From Pelagibius sp050290145 (lineage in GTDB: Bacteria > Pseudomonadota > Alphaproteobacteria > Kiloniellales > Kiloniellaceae): DNA of 33,249 bases. The stretch is taken from contig JBNKHC010000137.1 in assembly GCA_050290145.1 (NCBI GenBank), forward strand, positions 1 through 33,249, read 5' to 3'. The notes beneath the pieces were generated by a model, which was not told where the DNA came from, did not search any database, and saw only the letters and a list, made by a program, of their open reading frames with translations. How positions within the stretch are numbered: the first letter of the stretch is position 1; each line of letters opens with the position of its first letter. Made by a program: the position numbers and the translations under genes. Positions 7,700-14,730 of the stretch are shown here, piece after piece.

Positions 7700-7800
7700 G
7701 ATCGCGAAAGAGCGATCGCTGGCGGCAACAGGGCCGCCATGAAAATTCAGGCGAAGCGGCCCCACGAATTTTCCGGTGAAGCGGAATCGTGGGGCTTTTT
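7700..7800 (+). promoter_or_regulatory. Antitermination leader 2 (candidate AmiR target)
   Basis: A 5' hairpin, GATCGC-GAAAGA-GCGATC (7700-7717), is followed by TGGCGGC-AACAGG-GCCGCCA (7720-7739) and, ten bases on, by GGC-GAAGCG-GCC (7750-7761), whose 3' arm is also the 5' arm of the terminator at 7759. The last two hairpins align with leader 1: GGC(A/G)GC stem, six-base loop, 10-11 bases, then AGGCGAAG(A/C)GGCC. The first loop has A at position 1 but A, not G, at position 4. The assignment to AmiR rests on this repetition and on position next to amiR. Confidence 0.6.
7759..7800 (+). terminator. Leader 2 intrinsic terminator
   Basis: A perfect 9-bp stem, GCCCCACGA (7759-7767) with TCGTGGGGC (7787-7795), with a further inner TTCC/GGAA pairing, then TTTTT (7796-7800). 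It lies upstream of the transporter genes and so acts as the first of two tandem attenuators, besides ending the amiCR transcript. Confidence 0.85.
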
Positions 7801-7828
7801 GTGTTTGCTTCCAGCCTGAATCTGCGAG

Positions 7829-7909
7829 CGGCAGCGACGCCGACCTAAATTCGAGACGGCAATGATGCCCCGATGTGACCTGCGTGACGCGGTCGGTCGG
7901 GGCTTTTTT
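7829..7909 (+). promoter_or_regulatory. Antitermination leader 3 (candidate AmiR target)
   Basis: CGGC-AGCGAC-GCCG (7829-7842) and GGC-AATGAT-GCC (7858-7869) both have six-base loops with A at position 1 and G at position 4, the published ANTAR signature. The 3' arm of the second lies inside the 5' arm of the next terminator (7867). Stems are short (4 and 3 bp), which lowers confidence. No separate promoter is seen, so this leader is in series behind leader 2. Confidence 0.55.
7867..7909 (+). terminator. Leader 3 intrinsic terminator
   Basis: GCCCCGA (7867-7873) pairs with TCGGGGC (7897-7903); inside, GACC/GGTC and GCG/CGC extend the hairpin to a 3-base loop. TTTTTT follows at 7904-7909. It ends 23 bases before the binding-protein start codon, too close to be anything but an attenuator. 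Confidence 0.85.
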
Positions 7910-7932
7910 GCATTCTGCTCATGGAGGGACAG

Positions 7933-9180
7933 GTGAGGATCAAACGACGCAATTTCCTGCAGGGTGTGGCCGCCGCAGGCGCAACGGCCGCCGCAGGGTT
8001 TCCGCATGTGTGGATCAAGGACATGTCGCTGGCCCAGGCGGCCAACGGCGAAATCAAGGTTGGGGTGCTGTTTTCCCTGACCGGCACCACCGGCATCATT
8101 GAGGAATCGCTCAACAAGGCCACCATCCTGGCCATTGAGGAGATCAACGCGGCCGGCGGCATCAACGGTATGAAGATCGTGCCGATCGTCGAGGACCCGG
8201 CGTCGGACCCGGCGACCTTCGCGGCCAAGGCGCGCAAGCTGGTGGTCGGCGACAAGTGCGTTTCCGTCTTCGGCTCCTATACCTCGGCCAGCCGCAAGGC
8301 GGTGCTGCCCGTCTTCGAAAAGCGGGACAACCTCTATTGGTATCCGACGCTCTACGAAGGCCGCGAGTGCTCGAAGAACGTCATCTATACCGGGGCCGTT
8401 CCCAACCAGCAGCAGGACGAGTTCATCCCCTGGCTGGTCGAGCGGTTCGGCAAGAAGTTCTACCTGATCGGATCGAACTACATCTATCCGAAGGAGGAGA
8501 ACAACTACTGCAAGAAACTGCTGGAGAAGCTGGGCGCCGAAGTCGTCAACGAGGAGTACGTGCCGCTCGGCCACTCCGAGTTCAGCTCGGTCATCAACAA
8601 GATTCAGAGCACGCAGCCCAACGTGATCTTCTCCACCGTGGTGGGCGATTCCGTGGTCGCTCTGCACCGGCAGTATCGTGCGGCGGGCCTCGATCCCGAG
8701 AAGATGCCGATGGCCAGCCTGACCACCTCGGAAAACGAGGTGGCGGCCATGGGCGGCGACGCAGCCGCCGGCCACTTTACCTCGGCGCCCTACTTCATGG
8801 TGCACCAGTCGCCGGAGAACGAGAGGTTTGTCGAGGCTTACAAGTCGCGCTGGGGCGCCGACAAGGTTACCCACTTCGTCTCCGAGCCGTCCTACTTCCA
8901 GGTCTACCTCTTCAAGCAGGCGGTGGAGAAGCTGTCGCCCGGAGATATCTCGCCGAACACCATCCGCGAGGCAGTCAAAGGCGAGGAGATGATCGCACCG
9001 CAGGGCCGCGTCAGGCTGGAACGCGAGAACCTGCATACCTGGCTGTGGCCCAAGATCGCCGTGGCGAAGTCAGACGGTCAGTTCGAGGTCCTGAAGGACT
9101 CGCAGGAATGGCTCAAGCCGGTGCCCTACGCGGCTTATCCCGGCCAGGTCTGCGCAGAGTCCGGCCTGGTTCAGAGCTGA
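7933..9180 (+). CDS. urtA: Urea/short-chain-amide ABC transporter substrate-binding protein
   Basis: 415 residues. The N-terminus, VRIKRRNFLQGVAAAGATAA, carries a twin-arginine signal, so the protein is exported folded. The mature part is the UrtA/FmdD type: IKVGVLFSLTGTTGIIEES, YTSASRKAVLPVFEK, WYPTLYEGRECSKNVIYTGA, VPNQQQDEF and VIFSTVVGDSVVALHRQY. The frame extends to ATG 7921, but GGAGG at 7923-7927 lies 5 bases before GTG 7933, which is therefore chosen. It is the first gene behind tandem leaders 2 and 3. With amiE in the same unit, a short amide such as acetamide or formamide is a likelier ligand than urea; no urease gene is present. Confidence 0.9.
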   Translation: MRIKRRNFLQGVAAAGATAAAGFPHVWIKDMSLAQAANGEIKVGVLFSLTGTTGIIEESLNKATILAIEEINAAGGINGMKIVPIVEDPASDPATFAAKARKLVVGDKCVSVFGSYTSASRKAVLPVFEKRDNLYWYPTLYEGRECSKNVIYTGAVPNQQQDEFIPWLVERFGKKFYLIGSNYIYPKEENNYCKKLLEKLGAEVVNEEYVPLGHSEFSSVINKIQSTQPNVIFSTVVGDSVVALHRQYRAAGLDPEKMPMASLTTSENEVAAMGGDAAAGHFTSAPYFMVHQSPENERFVEAYKSRWGADKVTHFVSEPSYFQVYLFKQAVEKLSPGDISPNTIREAVKGEEMIAPQGRVRLERENLHTWLWPKIAVAKSDGQFEVLKDSQEWLKPVPYAAYPGQVCAESGLVQS

Positions 9181-9249
9181 TGGTCGTTTGACGCTGATGT
9201 GCGGCATGCCCCCGCGTGCCGCACATCGCGCCCCACCCCGAGGCGATCT

Positions 9250-10119
9250 ATGGAATTCATTCTGCAACAACTTCTGACCGGCCTCAGTATCGGCTCGATT
9301 CTGCTGCTGATCGCCCTCGGTCTGGCCATCATCTATGGCTCCATGGGCGTCATCAACATGGCTCACGGCGAGTTCGTCATGCTGGGGGCCTATGGCGCCT
9401 GGTTCATGAACAGCGTCTTCGGCGTCGGCCTGCTGGCGAGCCTCGTCATCATCTTCCTGGCGGTTGGCGCCTTGGGCTGGCTGGTGGAGCGGGGCATCAT
9501 CCGCTTCCTCTATCAGCGCACGCTCGACACCATCCTGGCGACCTGGGGTATCGGGGTAATCCTGCAGCAGGTGATCCGTCTCGCCGCGGGCGGAGAACTG
9601 CGCTACGTGGAAATGCCGCCGCTTCTGGCCGGCACGGTGAACGTGCTGGGCGTCGAGGTGCCCGGCTACCGCGTCTTCATCTTTCTTTTCGTCGCCGGTC
9701 TCTTCGCGGTGACCTGGTATCTGATGTACCGGACTTCCTTCGGCATGAAGCTGCGCGCCGTAGTCCAGGACCGCGACATGGCGGCCTGCTTCGGCATAAA
9801 TTCCAGCCGCATCTACAGCCTTACCTTCGCCTATGGCGCCGGCCTGGCGGGCCTGGGCGGCGCGCTGGTGGCGCCCTTGAAGAGCGTCTCGCCGGAGATG
9901 GGCACCAACTACGTCGTCGACGCCTTCTTCGTGGTGGTCCTGGGCGGTGTGCAGAGTCTCTTCGGTACCGTCGCTAGCGCCGTCACCCTGGGGGAACTGA
10001 ACGGCGCCCTGGCCTACTGGTCCAACGACACCATTGCCAAGGCGCTGGTGCTGCTGGCGATCATCGTGCTGATCCGCTTCCGGCCCCAGGGGCTCTTCGC
10101 CGCCAAGGTGCGCAGCTGA
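9250..10119 (+). CDS. urtB: Urea/amide ABC transporter permease (UrtB type)
   Basis: 289 residues, mostly hydrophobic segments, of the branched-chain amino acid/urea permease family. The start MEFILQQLLTGLSIGSILLL and the following GLAIIYGSMGVINMAHGEFVMLGAY are typical of LivH/UrtB. A second conserved stretch, RDMAACFGINSSRIYSLTFA, and the terminal FRPQGLFAAKVRS also fit. The reading frame extends to 9199, but ATG 9250 has GAGG 6 bases upstream and starts at the family position. It pairs with the permease that begins 14 bases after its stop. Confidence 0.9.
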   Translation: MEFILQQLLTGLSIGSILLLIALGLAIIYGSMGVINMAHGEFVMLGAYGAWFMNSVFGVGLLASLVIIFLAVGALGWLVERGIIRFLYQRTLDTILATWGIGVILQQVIRLAAGGELRYVEMPPLLAGTVNVLGVEVPGYRVFIFLFVAGLFAVTWYLMYRTSFGMKLRAVVQDRDMAACFGINSSRIYSLTFAYGAGLAGLGGALVAPLKSVSPEMGTNYVVDAFFVVVLGGVQSLFGTVASAVTLGELNGALAYWSNDTIAKALVLLAIIVLIRFRPQGLFAAKVRS

Positions 10120-10132
10120 GGTGGTGTCCCCG

Positions 10133-11287
10133 ATGAAGAACAAGATGCAGAAGACAATCTCCCGCCGGACGGTGATCCAACTGACGGTCTACCTCGCGGT
10201 CTGCGCCGCGATCTTCGCCTTCCCTCTGTTCCTGGACAACGACTTCCTGCTGAACCGCTATGCCCGCTATCTGGTGCTCGGCATGGTGGCCATGGCGCTC
10301 AGCCTGTCCTGGGGCTATGCGGGTATCCTCAACCTGGGCCAAGCGCTGAGCTTCGGCCTCGGTTCCTACTGCATGGCCATGGCGCTGAAGCTGCGCACGG
10401 TGCCGGTCCACACCGGCTCGGGCGGTCTGCCGGACTTCATGGTCTGGAACAACGTCGAGAGCCTGCCCTGGTTCTGGAAGCCTTTCTATTCCATGCCCTT
10501 CACGCTGCTTGCCGGAATCTTCGTGCCGGTGGTCATCGCGGTGGTGCTCGGCTGGTTCATGTTCCGCGGCCGCATCACCGGGGTCTACGTCGCGATCATC
10601 ACGCTGGCGACCCTGGTGGTCGGCAACCTGCTGATCATTGACCAGCAGTCCTACACCGGCGGCTTCAACGGCATCACCGACCTGGCGCAGCTGGAGCTCT
10701 TCGGCATCGAGTTCGACGCTTACAGCAAGTCCACATACTACCTGGTGGCTATCTGCCTGACCTTCTGCCTCTTCGGCGCGCTGGCCGTGACCAAGAGCAA
10801 GTCGGGGCTCATTCTCCAGGCGATCCGCGACCACGAGGACCGCGTGCGCTTCTTCGGCTACGACGTCGCCGCTTACAAGACGCTGGCCTTCAGCCTCTCC
10901 GCCGCGATCGCCGGGATCGCCGGCATGCTCTACACGGTGGTCATGGAGTTCGCCTCGCCGACCTTCCTCGGCGTGCCGCTGTCGCTGGCCATCGTCATCT
11001 GGTGCGCCGTGGGCGGGCGACAGAGCCTGCTGGGCGCGCTGCTCGGCGCCATCCTGGTCGCGGGCATGGAGGGGGCCCTCTCGGAGTCGGAGATCTTCCT
11101 GGATACCTGGAACCTGGTGATGGGCGCCGCCTTCGTACTGATCGTTCTCTTCCTGCCCAACGGCCTTGCCGGCCTGGTCCCGCTGCTGCGCGACCGCTTC
11201 GCCGGGGGCAACGGTCAGGAAGCCGCGAAGGCGACGGCGGAGAGCCCGGCCGTACTGACCGGCCAGAAGACGGTGCGCCATCCATGA
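10133..11287 (+). CDS. urtC: Urea/amide ABC transporter permease (UrtC type)
   Basis: 384 residues, longer than LivM but normal for UrtC. Family marks include LSLSWGYAGILNLGQALSFG, the long periplasmic insertion after the third membrane segment, GVYVAIITLATL, QSYTGGFNGITDL and RDHEDRVRFFGYDVAAYK, the cytoplasmic loop that contacts the ATPases. GTG 10121 would be an alternative start, but ATG 10133 gives a better N-terminus. The stop overlaps the next start as ATGA, indicating translational coupling to the first ATPase. Confidence 0.9.
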   Translation: MKNKMQKTISRRTVIQLTVYLAVCAAIFAFPLFLDNDFLLNRYARYLVLGMVAMALSLSWGYAGILNLGQALSFGLGSYCMAMALKLRTVPVHTGSGGLPDFMVWNNVESLPWFWKPFYSMPFTLLAGIFVPVVIAVVLGWFMFRGRITGVYVAIITLATLVVGNLLIIDQQSYTGGFNGITDLAQLELFGIEFDAYSKSTYYLVAICLTFCLFGALAVTKSKSGLILQAIRDHEDRVRFFGYDVAAYKTLAFSLSAAIAGIAGMLYTVVMEFASPTFLGVPLSLAIVIWCAVGGRQSLLGALLGAILVAGMEGALSESEIFLDTWNLVMGAAFVLIVLFLPNGLAGLVPLLRDRFAGGNGQEAAKATAESPAVLTGQKTVRHP

Positions 11288-12036
11288 CCGGGCATCTCGA
11301 ACTCAAGGACCTCAGTGTCAGCTTCAACGGCTTCAAGGCGGTGGACGGTCTCAACCTCTCTGTCGCGAAGGGGGAGCTGCGCTGCCTCATAGGGCCAAAC
11401 GGCGCCGGCAAGACCACGGCACTCGACCTCATCTGCGGCAAGACCAAGCCGACCTCCGGATCGATCCGCTATTGCGGTCGCGAGCTCGGGCGGCTGGAGG
11501 AGCACATCATCGCCAGGGCCGGTGTAGGGCGGAAGTTCCAGGTACCCAGCGTTTTTCGGCAGCTCACGGTCCGCGAGAACCTGGAAGTGGCCTTCTGCAA
11601 GTACACCGGCGTTTTCAGGAACCTGCTGCGTGCTGCCGGCTCCGTGGAACGCGACGGCCTGGAAAAGCTCAGCGACTTCGTCGGCTTGAGCGAGGCCCTG
11701 GATCAGCCGGCGAACCGGCTTTCGCACGGCCAGACCCAGTGGCTGGAGATCGCTCTGCTGCTGGCCCAGGACAGCGAGCTGATCCTGCTCGACGAGCCGG
11801 CAGCCGGGATGACTCACCAGGAGACCCAGAAGACGGCGGAGATCTGCAACCGCCTCAAGGGCAAGCACACCATCATCGTGGTCGAGCACGACATGGGCTT
11901 CGTCAGGGAAATCGGCGACGTCATCTCGGTCATGCATCAGGGCGCGCTTCTCGCCGAAGGCACGGCCGAGCAGATCAGCAACGACCCGGTGGTCAAGGAA
12001 GTCTATCTCGGATCTGTGGGGATTGAGGGTGCTTGA
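11284..12036 (+). CDS. urtD: Urea/amide ABC transporter ATPase (UrtD type)
   Basis: 250 residues. Walker A is GPNGAGKTT at about 41-49; the signature loop is LSHGQTQWLEI, a variant characteristic of UrtD instead of the usual LSGGQ; Walker B is LILLDEPAAGMT, and the H-loop is VVEHDMGFV. It energises the transporter as a heterodimer with the next gene. It overlaps the upstream permease by 4 bases and the downstream ATPase by 8 bases. Confidence 0.92.
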   Translation: MTGHLELKDLSVSFNGFKAVDGLNLSVAKGELRCLIGPNGAGKTTALDLICGKTKPTSGSIRYCGRELGRLEEHIIARAGVGRKFQVPSVFRQLTVRENLEVAFCKYTGVFRNLLRAAGSVERDGLEKLSDFVGLSEALDQPANRLSHGQTQWLEIALLLAQDSELILLDEPAAGMTHQETQKTAEICNRLKGKHTIIVVEHDMGFVREIGDVISVMHQGALLAEGTAEQISNDPVVKEVYLGSVGIEGA

Positions 12037-12727
12037 GATATCGAAACTCGACGGCTTCTACGGCAACTCCCATGCGCTGCAGGACGTCAGTCTCAGCGTG
12101 CCGGGCGGCGGCTTCCTGGCCGTTCTGGGGCGCAACGGCGTCGGCAAGACCACGCTGATGCGGGGCATCCTGGGTCTGCTCGACCGAGTCTCCGGGTCGA
12201 TCCGCCTGGACGGAGCGGAGCTGAACGTGCTGCCGACCCACGAGCGCGCCCGCGCGGGCATCGGCTATGTGCCCCAGGGTCGCGGGATCCTGCCACGCTT
12301 CACGGTACTGGAAAACCTGCGCATGGGCGGCTTCGCCCGTGCCGACGGCAACGGCAAGGATCTGGAAGAACTGGTCTTCGATCTCTTCCCCGCCCTGAAG
12401 GAACATCTGGGCCGCGCTGGAGGCAATCTCTCCGGCGGCCAGCAGCAGCAGCTCGCCATTGCTCGGGCGCTGATGACCGAACCCAAGATCATCCTGCTGG
12501 ACGAACCGACCGAAGGCATCCAACCCAACATCGTCGAGCAGATCGAAGACTCCATCATGAATCTCAATCGGCAGCACGACATCACGATCGTGCTGGTCGA
12601 GCAGGATATTCAGTTTGCCCGACGCGCCAGTAGCACCTTCGCAATCATGGAGAAGGGGGGCGTCGTGGCATCAGGTGCCGTCAGCGAGCTGACGGATGAA
12701 CTCGTGCACCGGCACATGGCGGTGTGA
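12029..12727 (+). CDS. urtE: Urea/amide ABC transporter ATPase (UrtE type)
   Basis: 232 residues. Walker A GRNGVGKTT, Q-loop VPQGRGILPRFTVLENL, signature LSGGQQQQLAIARAL, Walker B IILLDEPTEGIQPNIV and H-loop VEQDIQFARR are all intact and match UrtE. GTG 12029 is preferred over TTG 12023 because it gives the family start MLEISKLDGFYG and has GGGGA 6 bases upstream. The 54-base gap to amiE holds only the amidase ribosome site. Confidence 0.92.
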   Translation: MLEISKLDGFYGNSHALQDVSLSVPGGGFLAVLGRNGVGKTTLMRGILGLLDRVSGSIRLDGAELNVLPTHERARAGIGYVPQGRGILPRFTVLENLRMGGFARADGNGKDLEELVFDLFPALKEHLGRAGGNLSGGQQQQLAIARALMTEPKIILLDEPTEGIQPNIVEQIEDSIMNLNRQHDITIVLVEQDIQFARRASSTFAIMEKGGVVASGAVSELTDELVHRHMAV

Positions 12728-12781
12728 CGCGGGGTGTGAGGACGCGGCGAAAGCCAAGAAACATAGGAAAAGGAGGAAGCG

Positions 12782-13822
12782 ATGCTTCATGGTGATATTT
12801 CAAGCAGTGACGATACCGTTGGCGTTGCCGTCGTCAACTACAAGATGCCCCGCCTGCATACCAAGGCCGAGGTGTTGGACAACGCGCGCAAGATTGCCGA
12901 CATGCTGGTCGGCATGAAGGTGGGCCTGCCGGGCATGGACCTGGTGATCTTTCCGGAGTACTCGACCCACGGCATCATGTACGACGAGAAAGAAATGTAC
13001 GAGACCGCCTCTTCGGCACCGGGCGAGGAGACGGAAATCTTCGCCGAAGCCTGCCGCAAGGCCAACGTCTGGGGCGTCTTCTCCCTGACCGGCGAGCGCC
13101 ATGAGGACCATCCCAACAAGGCGCCCTACAACACCCTCATCCTGATGAACAACAAGGGCGAGATCGTTCAGAAGTACCGCAAGATCATGCCCTGGGTGCC
13201 GATCGAGGGCTGGTATCCGGGCAACTGCACCTACGTTTCCGACGGCCCCAAGGGGATGAAGATCAGCCTTATCATCTGTGACGACGGCAACTATCCGGAG
13301 ATCTGGCGGGACTGCGCCATGAAGGGCGCCGAGCTGATCATCCGCTGCCAGGGCTACATGTACCCGGCCAAGGACCAGCAGGTCATCATGTCCAAGGCCA
13401 TGGCCTGGGCGAACAACACCTACGTCGCGGTGGCCAACGCGGCCGGCTTCGACGGCGTCTACTCCTACTTCGGCCACTCGGCGATCATCGGCTTCGACGG
13501 CCGTACGCTGGGTGAGTGCGGCGAGGAGGAGAACGGCATCCAGTACGCGCAACTCTCCAAGTCGCTGCTGCGCGACGCCCGCAAGAACATGCAGTCCCAG
13601 AACCACCTCTTCAAGCTGGTGCACCGTGGCTACACCGGCATGATCAATTCCGGCGAGACCGACAAGGGAGTCGCAGCCTGCCCCTACGACTTCTACAAGC
13701 AGTGGATCGCGGATCCCGACGGGACCCGTGAAATGGTCGAGGCGCTGACCCGGCCCTCTGCTGGTACCGACGAGTGCCCCATCGACGGCATTCCGAACCA
13801 GAAGACCGCCCAGCACCGCTAG
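12782..13822 (+). CDS. amiE: Aliphatic amidase
   Basis: 346 residues, exactly the length of Pseudomonas AmiE and alignable without gaps by eye over most of its length, from HGDISSSDDTVGVAVVNYKM to the C-terminal third. The nitrilase-fold triad is Glu59 (FPEY), Lys134 (YRKI) and Cys166 (IICDDGNYPEIWRD), at the family numbering. The enzyme hydrolyses short aliphatic amides to the acid and ammonia in the cytoplasm. The ribosome site AGGAGG lies 5 bases before the ATG and is the best in the window, suggesting high expression. It follows the amide transporter genes directly, so uptake and hydrolysis are in one unit. The related formamidase AmiF is excluded by the close match to AmiE. Confidence 0.96.
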   Translation: MLHGDISSSDDTVGVAVVNYKMPRLHTKAEVLDNARKIADMLVGMKVGLPGMDLVIFPEYSTHGIMYDEKEMYETASSAPGEETEIFAEACRKANVWGVFSLTGERHEDHPNKAPYNTLILMNNKGEIVQKYRKIMPWVPIEGWYPGNCTYVSDGPKGMKISLIICDDGNYPEIWRDCAMKGAELIIRCQGYMYPAKDQQVIMSKAMAWANNTYVAVANAAGFDGVYSYFGHSAIIGFDGRTLGECGEEENGIQYAQLSKSLLRDARKNMQSQNHLFKLVHRGYTGMINSGETDKGVAACPYDFYKQWIADPDGTREMVEALTRPSAGTDECPIDGIPNQKTAQHR

Positions 13823-13834
13823 CCGGAGGCCTCC

Positions 13835-13879
13835 GGGGCGGGCACGGCTCTCCGCGCCGCGCCCGCCCCGCTTTTCTTT
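13835..13879 (+). terminator. Terminator-like hairpin between amiE and cbbQ-type gene
   Basis: GGGGCGGGC (13835-13843) pairs with GCCCGCCCC (13861-13869), with an inner CGGC/GCCG pairing, followed by TTTTCTTT (13872-13879). A palindrome, CCGGAGGCCTCCGG (13823-13836), begins directly after the amiE stop. The element probably ends most transcripts after the amidase and lets a fraction through to the ATPase pair. Confidence 0.75.
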
Positions 13880-13915
13880 ACCGCCTTGCCACGACCCGCC
13901 GCCGCAGGACAACGG

Positions 13916-14713
13916 ATGACCCTCGACGACTACCTTATCTCGGAGCAGCCCTACTACAGACCTTCCGGCGAGGAGATCGAGTTCTTCACCGCCGCCTTCC
14001 AGGTGCGCATGCCGGTCATGCTGAAGGGGCCGACCGGCTGCGGCAAAACCCGCTTTGTGGAGCACATGGCCTGGCGCCTCGGCAAGCCGCTGATTACCGT
14101 GGCCTGCCACGAGGACATGACGGCCTCCGACCTTGTCGGGCGTTACCTGCTGGATGCGGAGGGCACCGTCTGGCACGACGGCCCTCTGACCCTGGCGGTG
14201 CGCTACGGCGCCATCTGCTATCTGGACGAAATCGTCGAGGCGCGCCAGGACACCACGGTGGTGATCCACCCGCTGACCGACGACCGGCGGATCCTGCCGC
14301 TGGAAAAGAAGAACGAACTGGTCCACGCGCATCCCGACTTCCAGCTCGTGGTGTCCTACAACCCCGGCTATCAGAGCGTCCTCAAGGACCTGAAGGAATC
14401 GACCAAGCAGCGCTTCGCCGCGCTGGAGTTCGACTATCCCGACGCCGAAGCGGAGGCCGAGATCATCGCCCACGAGGCCGGCATCGATCGGGCGCTCGCG
14501 GACAAGCTGGTGCGCATCGCCGAGCGCTCGCGCAACCTCAAGGGGCACGGTCTGGACGAAGGCGCCTCGACCCGTATGCTGATCCAGGCCGGTCGCCTGA
14601 TGGCCCAGGGTATCGGCCTGGAGCCGGCCTGCCAGGTGGCCCTGGTCCTGCCGATCACCGACGACCTCGATCTGCGCGACGCCCTCAGCGAAGCCGTCGC
14701 CGCCTGCGCCTGA
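13916..14713 (+). CDS. cbbQ: CbbQ/NirQ/NorQ-type AAA+ ATPase (MoxR family)
   Basis: 265 residues. Walker A is GPTGCGKT (38-45), then the MoxR segment CHEDMTASDLVGRYLLDAEG, Walker B CYLDEIVEARQD (about 101-112) and the sensor stretch VVSYNPGYQSVLKDLK with downstream arginines STKQRF. CbbQ proteins form hexamers that, with a VWA partner (CbbO/NorD), remodel client enzymes such as rubisco or nitric oxide reductase. Neither client is present here. Its location after amiE suggests the amidase or transporter may be the client; the Pseudomonas ami operon likewise carries an ATPase gene, amiB. ATG 13916 is chosen over TTG 13886 on family start. The VWA gene starts 17 bases after its stop. Confidence 0.92.
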   Translation: MTLDDYLISEQPYYRPSGEEIEFFTAAFQVRMPVMLKGPTGCGKTRFVEHMAWRLGKPLITVACHEDMTASDLVGRYLLDAEGTVWHDGPLTLAVRYGAICYLDEIVEARQDTTVVIHPLTDDRRILPLEKKNELVHAHPDFQLVVSYNPGYQSVLKDLKESTKQRFAALEFDYPDAEAEAEIIAHEAGIDRALADKLVRIAERSRNLKGHGLDEGASTRMLIQAGRLMAQGIGLEPACQVALVLPITDDLDLRDALSEAVAACA

Positions 14714-14730
14714 GCTGGCGCAAGCCTGCC

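Noticed and set aside
7921..7932. ATG 7921 as start of the binding protein
   Set aside because: GGAGG lies inside this extension, at the right distance for GTG 7933, and no ribosome site precedes 7921.
12800..14548. 582-residue minus-strand open frame
   Set aside because: Antisense to amiE and the CbbQ-type ATPase; composition is typical of a shadow frame.
13774..14730. Upstream extension of the VWA reading frame
   Set aside because: Lies out of frame over amiE and the ATPase gene; the protein becomes family-like only from ATG 14731.
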